A DNA stretch of 50,495 nt from Streptomyces roseus. GTDB lineage: Bacteria > Actinomycetota > Actinomycetes > Streptomycetales > Streptomycetaceae. Position numbers and translations under genes: made by a program. Of this stretch, positions 31,930 through 42,701 are shown piece by piece. The notes below the pieces were generated by a model. It saw only the letters and a list, made by a program, of their open reading frames with translations, had not been told where the DNA came from and did no database searches. Where the stretch lies: NCBI RefSeq assembly GCF_001044425.1, contig NZ_LFML01000161.1, forward strand, positions 1 through 50,495, read 5' to 3'. Every line of letters starts with the position of its first letter. Within the stretch, counting starts at the first letter, position 1.

Positions 31930-34377
31930 AGGGCCCCGAGGGCCCGGGGCCGGTGGATCTGCGCCTGGTCGTGCCGGCGCTGGCCGCCTGGGCGGCTGCC
32001 GCCCTCGCCCTCGGCGTTCCGGCCGCCTGGGCCGCCGCCGGAGCGGCCTCGGGGGTCCTCGGTGCGGGGCTGCTGCTCCTGGCCGCCTGCCGGCGTCCGG
32101 AACGGCTGTGGCGGATCGGCCCGGCCGCGGCCGCCGTCCTGCTCTGCGCGGCCGCCGGGGCCGGTGTGGCGGGCCTCCAGCGGGCCGAGGCGCGGGCCGG
32201 GCCGGTCGTGGGGCTCGCAGGGGAGCACGCCCGGGTCCTCGCCGAGCTCACGGTGGGCTCCGACCCGCGGCCGGCGCGCGGCGGGAGCGGCCCGCCCGTG
32301 CAGGTGTTGGACGCGGTGCTGACCCGGGTCACCGCCCCCGACGGGACGCGGACCCGGGTCGAGACCCCGGTACGGGTGCTGGCCGGGCATCCGCAGTGGG
32401 CCCGGCTGCAGCCCTCCACCCGGGTCGCGGTCGTCGCCCGGCTGGCCCCGGGCCGGGGCGGGGAGCGGGCCGTGGCACTGCTGCGCCCCGCGGGGGACAC
32501 CCCGCCGCGGGTGACCGGCGGACCCGACACCGTCCAGCGGATCGCCGGGCGGCTGCGGGGCGGGCTGCGCGAGGCCACCGAGGGGCTCGCCCCGGACGCC
32601 CGGGCCCTGCTGCCGGGGCTGGTCGTCGGGGACACCTCCCGGGTGCCGCCCGATCTGGACGAGGCGTTCCGGGCCACCGACCTGCTGCACCTGCTGGCCG
32701 TCTCCGGGTCCAACCTGACCGTGGTGCTGTTCCTGCTCATCGGTGCGCCCGCCGCCGCGCAGCGCGCCGAGCGGGGCGGTCTGGCGCCCCGTCTGGGGCT
32801 GTCCCTGCGGGCGACCGCCCTGTGCGGGGCCGCGCTGACGCTGGCGTTCGTGGTGGTGTGCCGGCCGGAGCCGAGCGTGCTGAGGGCGGCGGCCTGCGGG
32901 GCGATCACCCTGCTGGCCATCGCCACCGGGCGGCGCAGGTCCCTGATCCCCGCCCTGGCCGCCGCTGTCCTGCTGCTGGTGCTGCACGATCCCTGGCTCT
33001 CCCGCAGCCCCGGGTTCCTGCTCTCGGTCCTGGCCACCGGGTCCCTGCTCACGCTCGGCCCGCACTGGAGCGCGGCCCTGCGCCGGCGCGGGATGCGGCC
33101 CCGGCTCGCCGAGGCGCTGGGCGCGGCCGCGGCCGCCCAGGCGGTCTGCGCGCCGGTGGTGGCCGTTCTCTCGGCCCGGGTGAGCCTGGTCGCCGTGCCC
33201 TGCAATCTGCTGGCCGAGCTGGCGGCGGGCCCGGCGACCGTGCTCGGCTTCGCGGCGCTCGCGGCGGCCCCGCTGTGCATGCCCGTCGCCGAGCTGCTCG
33301 CCCGCTGCGCGGGGGTGCCGGCCGGATGGATCGCCGGTGTGGCCCGGGCCGGGGACCGGCTGCCGGGCGCGGAGCTGGCCTGGCCGGGCGGGTTCGCCGG
33401 GGGAGTGCTGCTGGCCGGCGCCACCCTGGCCGTCGTGGGGATCGGCGCGCGGATCCGACGCCGGCCGTGGGTGTGCTCCGCCCTGGCCGTGCTGCTGCTC
33501 TTGGCCGTGCTGCGGCCGCCGCAGTTGACCCGTACGCTCACCCGCTGGCCGCCGCCCGACTGGAGCTACGTGCAGTGCGCGGTGGGCCAGGGCGACGCCG
33601 CCGTGCTCTCCGTCGGCCCGGGCACGGCCGTGGTGGTGGACGCCGGCCCGGAGCCGGAACCGGTGGACGCGTGCCTTCGCGCTCTGGAGGTGAGCCGGGT
33701 TCCCTTGCTCCTGCTGACGCACTTTCACGCGGACCACGTCGGCGGTCTGTCCGGGGTCTTGCGGGGCCGGGCCGTGGGTGTGATTCAGACCACCACGCTG
33801 GAAGAGCCGGCGGGCCAGGCCGCGTTCGTCCGGCGGACCGCGGCGGCCGCGCGCGTACCCGTCGCGGCGGCCTCGGCGGGCGAGCGGCGCCGGGCCGGTC
33901 CGCTGGAGTGGCAGGTGCTGTGGCCCGCGTCCGATGGGCCGCGTCCGGAAGGGCCCAACGACGCCAGTGTCGCCCTGCTGGTCCGCGGCGCGGGCCTGAC
34001 CCTGCTGCTGCTCGGCGATCTCGAACCGCCCGCACAGGAAGCCCTTTTGAGGGCCCATCCGGAACTGGGGCCGGTCGACGTCCTCAAGGTCGCCCACCAC
34101 GGCTCCGCCCGCCAGGACCCCGGGCTCCAGGCCCGTGTCCGGCCCCGGCTCGCGCTCGTCCCGGTCGGCGAGGGCAACCGGTACGGGCACCCCGCGCCGG
34201 GTACGCTCGCGCGGCTGCGGGCCATGGGGGCGACCGTGCTGCGCACCGATACCGACGGTTCGATCGCGGTGGCCGGGAGCGGCCCGGGGCTGCGCGCGTT
34301 CCCCTCGCGCCGGCGACGGAGCCGACACGGGCATACCGGACACCGCCTTTCCGTTTGCCCGCAACCCGACAGCATGA
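31926..34377 (+). CDS. comEC: ComEC/Rec2 family DNA channel protein, 3' end unresolved
   Basis: Inner-membrane channel for single-stranded DNA uptake. From GTG 31926 the conserved product has several N-terminal membrane helices, a Competence domain (GLVVGDTSRVPPDLDEAFRATDLLHLLAVSGSN), further helices, and a C-terminal metallo-beta-lactamase domain with LLTHFHADHVGG (His near 599) and VLKVAHHGS. Homology ends near base 34280 (TDTDGSIAV). The frame then stays open to TGA at 35807 (1293 residues), straight through the yceI gene. The end given here is the first stop in the +1 frame and is a guess at the undamaged end. A recent frameshift, stop loss or sequencing error is likely. Confidence 0.8.
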
Positions 34378-34434
34378 TCGAATGCGTCTTCGCCAGAGCG
34401 GTACAAGTCCACAGAGCACGGGGGTGCCTCAACC

Positions 34435-35316
34435 ATGTTCGGTCGCCGAAGAGGGATGGAGACGGCCGGAAGCGCCGGTTCGCACACGTCCGCCACACTG
34501 ACGCTGCCCCATACGGCGCGGCTGCTCAGCTGCCGGGTCCTCGACACCGTCCACCAGCCGGTCAGGCAGGCGAAGTTCGAGGTGACCGACCCGATCGGCC
34601 GGCGCGTCGTCAGCGGCGAGACCGACCCGTACGGAGGGTTCACCGCGGCCGTGCCGGAGGGCGAGTACCGGCTCTCCGTCACCGCCGAGGGCTACGCGCC
34701 GTTCCACGGGGCGACGCTGATCGGGGACCCGGGTCAGCCCGGCACGGGGGAGATCGTCCTCGACGCCGTGGAGCCGCCGCTGCTGCCGGCGCCCGGCCAC
34801 TGGGAGCTCGACCCGACGCATTCGTCGATCGCCTTCACGGCCCGGCACATCGGCTTCGCCAGGATCCGCGGCCGGTTCAACACCTTCGCCGGCGGGGTGC
34901 GGATAGCCGACCGCATGGAGGACTCCTCCATGCACGTGATCATCGACGCGGCGAGCATCGACACCGGCGTGCGGATGCGGGACGACCACCTGCGCTCCGC
35001 CGACTTCCTGGACGCGGCCCGGCACCCGACGGTCGAGTTCTACAGCGAGCGGTTCATCCACCGCAGCGGCAGCCGCTGGGCCGTCGCGGGAGCCCTGACC
35101 CTGCACGGGACCAGCCGCTCGGTGACGCTGGACACCGAGTACCTGGGCCTGGGCACCGGGCTGGAGGGCGAACCCCGCGCGGCCTGCCGGGCCACCGCCG
35201 AACTGCACCGCGAGGACTTCGGCGTCAACTGGCAGTCCGTGCTGGCCCAGGGGATAGCGGCGATCGGTTCGAGCGTGGAAGTGGTGCTGGACGTACAGAT
35301 CGTGCACAAGGCCTAG
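34435..35316 (+). CDS. YceI family protein with N-terminal carboxypeptidase-regulatory-like domain
   Basis: 293 residues. Residues about 25-110 form an Ig-like beta domain (LLSCRVLDTVHQPVRQAKFEV...YGGFTAAVPEGEYRLSVTAEGYAPF). Residues about 122-293 form a YceI lipocalin-like barrel (WELDPTHSSIAFTARHIGFARIRGRF...HPTVEFYSERF). YceI barrels bind isoprenoid-type lipids. No signal peptide is visible, so it is probably cytoplasmic, unlike E. coli YceI. Start is ATG 34435, followed by an alternative ATG at 34456. It overlaps the stop-less tail of the comEC frame. Confidence 0.9.
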   Translation: MFGRRRGMETAGSAGSHTSATLTLPHTARLLSCRVLDTVHQPVRQAKFEVTDPIGRRVVSGETDPYGGFTAAVPEGEYRLSVTAEGYAPFHGATLIGDPGQPGTGEIVLDAVEPPLLPAPGHWELDPTHSSIAFTARHIGFARIRGRFNTFAGGVRIADRMEDSSMHVIIDAASIDTGVRMRDDHLRSADFLDAARHPTVEFYSERFIHRSGSRWAVAGALTLHGTSRSVTLDTEYLGLGTGLEGEPRAACRATAELHREDFGVNWQSVLAQGIAAIGSSVEVVLDVQIVHKA

Positions 35317-35360
35317 GCAGGGGCCGCAGAGGCCGCAGAGGCCACGGGGGGCCGGGAGCG

Positions 35361-35603
35361 TTACGGGGCTTCCAGCCAGCCCTCGTACTCGGCGGCGAGG
35401 GCGTCCAGCGCCGTGGTGTCGAGCTGCTCCTGCGGGTCCTCGACGACCACCAGCCACTGGGCGTCCTCGGCGTCGTCCTCGCCGGCGAGGGCGTCGCGGA
35501 ACAGCTGGGGCTCCTCGGGGAGGCCGAAGCGGTCCGCGGCCTCCTGGGCCACCTCCTCGGCGGCGTCGCGGTCGGGCAGGACCAGTACATGTCGCACGTT
35601 CAC
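35361..35603 (-). CDS. Small acidic conserved protein
   Basis: 80 residues, begins VNVRHVLVLPDRDAAEEVAQEAADRFGLPEE and ends ALDALAAEYEGWLEAP; strongly acidic, with a beta-alpha-beta pattern (HVLVLPD, helix, WLVVVED). GTG start at 35603 with GGAGA 8 bases upstream; a second GTG two codons on is also possible. Lies on the opposite strand between yceI and holA, nearly back to back with holA. I recognise it only as a conserved Streptomyces small protein. Confidence 0.75.
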   Translation of the reverse strand: MNVRHVLVLPDRDAAEEVAQEAADRFGLPEEPQLFRDALAGEDDAEDAQWLVVVEDPQEQLDTTALDALAAEYEGWLEAP

Positions 35604-35679
35604 CCGGTCATTCTCCGGGATGCGGCGGGGGAGGCGGTGGCGCGGGGGGCTGTCGGTGCGACATGGGATGCTGGACGCG

Positions 35680-36672
35680 ATGGCCACCAGGAAGAACTCC
35701 ACCGACGATCCGCTCGCCCCGCTCACCCTCGCGGTGGGGCAGGAGGACCTGCTGCTCGACCGCGTCGTTCGGGAGGTGGTGGCGGCCGCCCGGGCCGCCG
35801 ACGCTGATACCGACGTGCGCGACCTCGCCCCGGAGCAGCTCCAGCCCGGCACGCTCGCCGAGCTGACCAGTCCCTCGCTCTTCTCCGAGCGCAAGGTGCT
35901 GGTCGTGCGCAATGCGCAGGACCTCTCCGCCGACACGGTCAAGGAGGTCAAGGCGTACCTCGCGGCGCCGTTCGAGGAGATCATCCTCGTGCTCCTCCAC
36001 GCCGGCGGGGTCAAGGGCAAGGGGCTGCTGGACGCGGCCCGCAAGGCCGGGGCCCGGGAGATCGCCTGCCCGAAGATGACGAAGGCGGCGGACCGGCTGG
36101 CGTTCGTGCGGGGCGAGTTCCGCACGCTGGGCCGGTCGGCGACGCCGGAGGCCTGCCAGACGCTGGTCGACGCCATCGGCAGCGATCTGCGGGAGCTGGC
36201 GAGCGCGGCGGCGCAGCTGTGCGCCGACGTCGAGGGAACGATCGACGAAGCCGTGGTCGGGCGGTACTACACGGGCCGGGCCGAGGCCTCCAGCTTCACG
36301 GTCGCCGACCGGGCGGTCGAGGGCCGGGCGGCGGAGGCCCTCGAAGCCCTGCGCTGGTCCCTGTCCACGGGGGTGGCGCCGGTGCTGATCACCAGTGCGC
36401 TGGCGCAGGCGGTGCGGGCCATCGGCAAGCTGGCCTCGGCGCCGCGCGGCGCCCGCCCCGGCGACCTCGCCCGGGACCTCGGCATGCCGCCCTGGAAGAT
36501 CGACCGGGTCCGCCAGCAGATGCGCGGCTGGTCGGCGGACGGGGTCGCGGACGCCCTGCGCGCCGTGGCCGCGGCCGACGCCGGCGTCAAGGGCGGCGGC
36601 GACGATCCGGGGTACGCCCTGGAAAAGGCGGTCGTGGCGGTGGCCCGGGCCGCCCGCCCCCAGCGCCGCTGA
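35680..36672 (+). CDS. holA: DNA polymerase III subunit delta
   Basis: Clamp-loader subunit that opens the beta clamp. 330 residues. Begins MATRKNSTDDPLAPLTLAVGQEDLLLDRVVREVV; the AAA+-like fold lacks a Walker A motif, as expected for delta. Contains LTSPSLFSERKVLVVRNAQDL, the clamp-contact region, and a C-terminal helical collar domain. Start is ATG 35680; an in-frame ATG at 35668 adds four residues. Another possible promoter element, TGGGAT, lies 10 nt upstream. Confidence 0.94.
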   Translation: MATRKNSTDDPLAPLTLAVGQEDLLLDRVVREVVAAARAADADTDVRDLAPEQLQPGTLAELTSPSLFSERKVLVVRNAQDLSADTVKEVKAYLAAPFEEIILVLLHAGGVKGKGLLDAARKAGAREIACPKMTKAADRLAFVRGEFRTLGRSATPEACQTLVDAIGSDLRELASAAAQLCADVEGTIDEAVVGRYYTGRAEASSFTVADRAVEGRAAEALEALRWSLSTGVAPVLITSALAQAVRAIGKLASAPRGARPGDLARDLGMPPWKIDRVRQQMRGWSADGVADALRAVAAADAGVKGGGDDPGYALEKAVVAVARAARPQRR

Positions 36673-36687
36673 GCGTCCCGGGAAAGG

Positions 36688-36736
36688 CGAAGGCCCCGGG
36701 GGCCGCCCTGGGGGAGGGTGGCTCTCGGGGCCTTCG
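36688..36736. terminator. Shared terminator of holA and rpsT
   Basis: CGAAGGCCCCG (36688-36698) pairs with CGGGGCCTTCG (36726-36736) around a GC-rich loop. Convergent genes lie on each side. Confidence 0.8.
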
Positions 36737-36849
36737 TTACTTCTTGTTGCGCCGCACCCGCGTGGCGAACGCTTCGTGTGCGGCGCGGGGTGCCGGTCAG
36801 GAGCGGGAGAGAGGGCCCGCTGGATCCGTTCCGGCGATCACATCAGAGC

Positions 36850-37116
36850 TCAGCCCTGGAGGGTGGCAACCTTGGTGGCCAGCGCCGACTTCTTGTTGGC
36901 GGCGGCGTTCTTGTGGATGACACCCTTCGAGACAGCCTTGTCGAGCGCACGCGCGGCGGCGCGAGAAGCCACGGTGGCCTTCTCGACGTCACCCGCGGCC
37001 ACGGCCTCGCGGGCCTTGCGGATCGCGGTCTTGAGCGAAGACTTGACGGCCTTGTTGCGCAGGCGCGCCTTCTCGTTCGTCTTGTTCCGCTTGATCTGGG
37101 ACTTGATGTTCGCCAC
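36850..37116 (-). CDS. rpsT: 30S ribosomal protein S20
   Basis: Small-subunit protein that binds 16S rRNA early in assembly. 88 residues, helix-rich and basic: MANIKSQIKRNKTNEKARLRNKAVKSSLKT at the N-terminus, ending NKKSALATKVATLQG. Start is ATG 37116, with AAAGGCTC upstream on the minus strand. Divergent from lepA, with about 210 bases between starts. Confidence 0.98.
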   Translation of the reverse strand: MANIKSQIKRNKTNEKARLRNKAVKSSLKTAIRKAREAVAAGDVEKATVASRAAARALDKAVSKGVIHKNAAANKKSALATKVATLQG

Positions 37117-37196
37117 GAAAGAGCCTTTTCAGGTTCAGAGTTTGATCTTCGGATTGTGCCTCGACAGCTGAGAGGGCATACGAGACACAGCTGCCC

Positions 37197-37226
37197 AGGC
37201 TACCAGGCACGCTCCGACCGGCCCAA
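37197..37226 (-). promoter_or_regulatory. Promoter of rpsT
   Basis: Read on the minus strand: TTGGGC (37226-37221), an 18-bp spacer and TAGCCT (37202-37197). This gives a leader of about 75 nt, long enough for the autogenous control known for S20 in other bacteria. Confidence 0.5.
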
Positions 37227-37327
37227 ACCGAGCGCATCGCTCCGTCCATGGGACCATGGGAACCTGCGTACAGATCCGACGAGAGCCGGAAACGCTTCCG
37301 ACTGCGACCCGAGAATCAGGACACTGC

Positions 37328-39193
37328 GTGCCCGCGATCCCCAGCCACGTGCCCGAGCCGAGCCGTACCGACCCGGCGCTGATCCGCAATTTCTGCATCA
37401 TCGCGCACATCGACCACGGCAAGTCGACGCTCGCCGACCGGATGCTCCAGCTCACCGGCGTCGTCGACCAGCGGCAGATGCGCGCCCAGTACCTCGACCG
37501 CATGGACATCGAGCGTGAGCGCGGCATCACGATCAAGTCCCAGGCGGTGCGTCTGCCCTGGGCGCCCACCACGGGCGAGGGCGTGGGCAACACGCACATC
37601 CTCAACATGATCGACACCCCCGGGCACGTCGACTTCACGTACGAGGTCTCGCGCTCCCTCGCCGCCTGTGAGGGCACGATCCTCCTGGTCGACGCCGCAC
37701 AGGGCATCGAGGCCCAGACCCTCGCCAACCTGTACCTGGCGATGGAGAACGACCTCGCGATCGTCCCGGTCCTGAACAAGATCGACCTGCCGGCCGCCCA
37801 GCCGGAGAAGTTCGCCGAGGAGCTCGCGAACCTGGTCGGCTGCCAGCCCGAGGACGTCCTGCGCGTCTCCGCGAAGACCGGTCTCGGCGTCGACGCCCTG
37901 CTCGACAAGGTCGTCGCCACCGTCCCGGCCCCGGTCGGCGTCAAGGACGCGCCCGCCCGCGCGATGATCTTCGACTCGGTCTACGACTCGTACCGCGGCG
38001 TCGTCACGTACGTCCGTGTGGTCGACGGCCAGCTCAACAAGCGCGAGCGCATCCGGATGATGTCCACCGGCGCCACCCACGAGCTGCTGGAGATCGGTGT
38101 CTCCTCCCCGGAGATGACCCCGGCCGACGGCATCGGCGTCGGCGAGGTGGGCTACATCATCACCGGCGTGAAGGACGTCCGCCAGTCCAAGGTCGGTGAC
38201 ACGATCACCAGCCTGCACAACGGCGCGACCGAGGCCCTGGGCGGCTACAAGGACCCGAAGCCGATGGTCTTCTCGGGCCTCTACCCGCTCGACGGCTCCG
38301 AGTACCCCGACCTGCGCGAGGCCCTGGACAAGCTCCAGCTCAACGACGCCGCGCTCGTCTACGAGCCGGAGACCTCGGCGGCGCTCGGCTTCGGCTTCCG
38401 CGTCGGCTTCCTCGGCCTGCTGCACCTGGACGTGGTCCGCGAGCGCCTGGAGCGCGAGTTCGGCCTCGACCTGATCGCCACCGCGCCGAACGTGGTCTAC
38501 CGCGTCGTCATGGAGGACGGCAAGGAGGTCCAGGTCACCAACCCGAGCGAGTTCCCCGAGGGCAAGATCTCGGACGTGTTCGAGCCGGTCGTCCGGGCCA
38601 CCGTCCTCGCGCCCACCGAGTTCATCGGCGCGATCATGGAGCTCTGCCAGACCCGCCGCGGCACGCTGCTCGGCATGGACTACCTCTCCGAGGACCGCGT
38701 CGAGATCCGCTACACCCTGCCCCTCGCGGAGATCGTCTTCGACTTCTTCGACCAGCTGAAGTCCAAGACCCGCGGTTACGCCTCCCTCGACTACGAGCCC
38801 ACCGGCGAGCAGTCCGGCAGCCTGGTCAAGGTCGACATCCTGCTGCACGGCGACAAGGTCGACGCCTTCTCCGCCGTCACCCACAAGGACGCGGCGTACG
38901 CGTACGGCGTGCGGCTCGTCGCCAAGCTGCGCGAGCTCATCCCGCGGCAGGCCTTCGAGGTCCCGATCCAGGCGGCCGTCGGCTCGCGCGTCATCGCCCG
39001 CGAGACCATCCGCGCCATCCGCAAGGACGTCCTCGCCAAGTGCTACGGCGGTGACATCTCCCGTAAGCGGAAGCTGCTGGAGAAGCAGAAGGAGGGCAAG
39101 AAGCGCATGAAGATGGTCGGCTCGGTGGAGGTGCCCCAGGAGGCCTTCATCGCCGTCCTCTCCAGCGACGAGTCCGCGGGCAAGAAGAAGTAG
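37328..39193 (+). CDS. lepA: Elongation factor 4 (LepA)
   Basis: Translational GTPase related to EF-G, associated with initiation and back-translocation. 621 residues. G domain: NFCIIAHIDHGKSTLADR, the switch ERGITIKSQ, DTPGHVDF and NKIDLP. Domains II and III and the LepA-specific C-terminal domain (GGDISRKRKLLEKQKEGKKRM) follow. Start chosen at GTG 37328; the longer frame from 37256 runs into the promoter region and lacks homology. Confidence 0.97.
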   Translation: MPAIPSHVPEPSRTDPALIRNFCIIAHIDHGKSTLADRMLQLTGVVDQRQMRAQYLDRMDIERERGITIKSQAVRLPWAPTTGEGVGNTHILNMIDTPGHVDFTYEVSRSLAACEGTILLVDAAQGIEAQTLANLYLAMENDLAIVPVLNKIDLPAAQPEKFAEELANLVGCQPEDVLRVSAKTGLGVDALLDKVVATVPAPVGVKDAPARAMIFDSVYDSYRGVVTYVRVVDGQLNKRERIRMMSTGATHELLEIGVSSPEMTPADGIGVGEVGYIITGVKDVRQSKVGDTITSLHNGATEALGGYKDPKPMVFSGLYPLDGSEYPDLREALDKLQLNDAALVYEPETSAALGFGFRVGFLGLLHLDVVRERLEREFGLDLIATAPNVVYRVVMEDGKEVQVTNPSEFPEGKISDVFEPVVRATVLAPTEFIGAIMELCQTRRGTLLGMDYLSEDRVEIRYTLPLAEIVFDFFDQLKSKTRGYASLDYEPTGEQSGSLVKVDILLHGDKVDAFSAVTHKDAAYAYGVRLVAKLRELIPRQAFEVPIQAAVGSRVIARETIRAIRKDVLAKCYGGDISRKRKLLEKQKEGKKRMKMVGSVEVPQEAFIAVLSSDESAGKKK

Positions 39194-39230
39194 TCCGCGG
39201 CGAGCGCCGCAGAGCATTGCCCCAGGCAAC

Positions 39231-39261
39231 GGGCCCCCACGCTGACGCGCGGGGGCCTGTT
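39231..39261 (+). terminator. Terminator after lepA
   Basis: GGCCCCC pairs with GGGGGCC around a short GC loop and is followed by TGTTTCG. Confidence 0.75.
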
Positions 39262-39312
39262 TCGTTATGAATCGGCCGCTCGCGGGCCCTTACGCCCCGG
39301 CCGGAGGACACC

Positions 39313-39349
39313 TAGTCTGATCACTGCTCGATGGTTACTCGCCAGTTAC
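39313..39349 (+). promoter_or_regulatory. -10 box and inverted repeat upstream of the acyl-CoA synthetase gene
   Basis: TAGTCT (39313-39318) is a likely -10 box. The near-palindrome TTACT-CGCC-AGTTA (39335-39348) lies about 10 bases after the predicted start of transcription, where a repressor could block it. GTTAC also repeats directly at 11-bp spacing. Confidence 0.4.
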
Positions 39350-39394
39350 AAGCCCCTGAATGACAGGCCCTGCCGCGTGGTCCGGAGGACGTCC

Positions 39395-41284
<1,890 letters not shown>

Positions 41285-41365
41285 CGCGGCGGAAAGCGGT
41301 ACGAGGGGCCCGGGGGGCGGCGGTGAGCGGCCGGACCCCCGGCCGCGGTGCGGGACAATGGGGGC

Positions 41366-42598
41366 ATGCCTTCCGCACTGCCCGACGGTGAACCCATGCC
41401 CGAAGACGGCTCGCTGCCGTCGCACGCCCTGACGGGCGCCGGGGACCGGCCGCTCGGGTTCTACCTGCACGTCCCGTACTGCGCCACGCGGTGCGGGTAC
41501 TGCGACTTCAACACGTACACCGCGACCGAGCTGCGCGGTACCGGCGGCGTGCTCGCCTCCCGGGAGAACTACGCCGACACCCTGATCGACGAGGTCCGCC
41601 TCGCCCGCAAGGTGCTCGGCGACGATCCCCGGGCCGTACGGACGGTGTTCGTGGGCGGCGGCACGCCGACCCTGCTGCCCGCCGCGGACCTCGTACGGAT
41701 GCTCGCGGCGATCCGCGACGAGTTCGGGCTGGCCGAGGACGCCGAGGTGACCACGGAGGCCAACCCGGAGTCCGTGGACCCCGCCTACCTGGCGGAGCTG
41801 CGGGCCGGGGGCTTCAACCGGATCTCCTTCGGCATGCAGAGCGCCAGGCAGCACGTCCTGAAGGTGCTCGACCGCACGCACACCCCCGGGCGGCCGGAGG
41901 CCTGCGTCGCGGAGGCGCGGGCGGCGGGCTTCGAGCACGTCAACCTGGACCTGATCTACGGCACGCCCGGCGAGACCGACGAGGACTGGCGGGCCTCCCT
42001 GGCCGCCGCCCTCGGGGCCGGCCCGGACCACATCAGCGCGTACGCGCTGATCGTGGAGGAGGGCACCCAGCTGGCCCGGCGGATCCGCCGCGGCGAGGTC
42101 CCGATGACCGACGACGACGTGCACGCCGACCGGTACCTGATCGCCGACGAGGTGATGGCCGCGGCCGGGTACTCCTGGTACGAGGTCTCGAACTGGGCCA
42201 CCTCGCAGGCCGGCCGCTGCCTGCACAACGAGCTGTACTGGCGCGGCGCGGACTGGTGGGGCGCCGGTCCCGGAGCCCACAGCCACGTGGGCGGGGTCCG
42301 CTGGTGGAACGTGAAGCACCCCGGCGCCTACGCCGCCGCCCTCGCCGAGGGCCGCTCCCCGGGCGCGGGGCGCGAGCTCCTGTCCGAGGAGGACCGCCGG
42401 GTGGAGCGGATCCTGCTGGAGCTGCGCCTGGTGGACGGCGTCCCGCTGTCCCTGCTGGCCCCGGCCGGCCTGGCGGCCTCCCGCCGGGCCCTGTCCGACG
42501 GCCTGCTGGCCCCCGCCCCGTACGAGGCCGGCCGCGCGGTTCTGACCCTGCGCGGGCGGCTGCTGGCGGACGCGGTGGTCCGGGACCTGGTGGACTGA
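41366..42598 (+). CDS. hemW: Radical SAM heme chaperone HemW
   Basis: Heme chaperone of the coproporphyrinogen III oxidase (HemN) superfamily. 410 residues. The 4Fe-4S motif CxxxCxxC is Cys39, Cys43, Cys46 (PYCATRCGYCDF). True HemN has a fourth cysteine (CxxxCxxCxC); here Asp-Phe follows, the HemW signature. GGGTPTLLP and the winged-helix HemN_C domain follow. ATG 41366 lies 6 nt after GACAAT (41354-41359), so a leaderless start is likely; a GTG at 41348 is less likely. Confidence 0.94.
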   Translation: MPSALPDGEPMPEDGSLPSHALTGAGDRPLGFYLHVPYCATRCGYCDFNTYTATELRGTGGVLASRENYADTLIDEVRLARKVLGDDPRAVRTVFVGGGTPTLLPAADLVRMLAAIRDEFGLAEDAEVTTEANPESVDPAYLAELRAGGFNRISFGMQSARQHVLKVLDRTHTPGRPEACVAEARAAGFEHVNLDLIYGTPGETDEDWRASLAAALGAGPDHISAYALIVEEGTQLARRIRRGEVPMTDDDVHADRYLIADEVMAAAGYSWYEVSNWATSQAGRCLHNELYWRGADWWGAGPGAHSHVGGVRWWNVKHPGAYAAALAEGRSPGAGRELLSEEDRRVERILLELRLVDGVPLSLLAPAGLAASRRALSDGLLAPAPYEAGRAVLTLRGRLLADAVVRDLVD

Positions 42599-42701
42599 TC
42601 ACCGCGCGGAGTGCATCGCCGCGCGGGCGGGCGGTCGCGGCCCGGCCCGCGCCGTTCCCAGTCGGGTCGGCGGCCTGGCCCGGCCGGCACGCCGCCTTCG
42701 T

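Noticed and set aside
31293..34682. 1129-codon antisense frame opposite comEA and comEC
   Set aside because: Arg/Gly/Pro-rich noise without motifs; the plus strand carries clear ComEA and ComEC domains.
37240..37265. CCATGGGACCATGGGAACC upstream of lepA as a third copy of the GACCATGGTC site
   Set aside because: The palindrome is incomplete and spacing differs from the pair at 29019.
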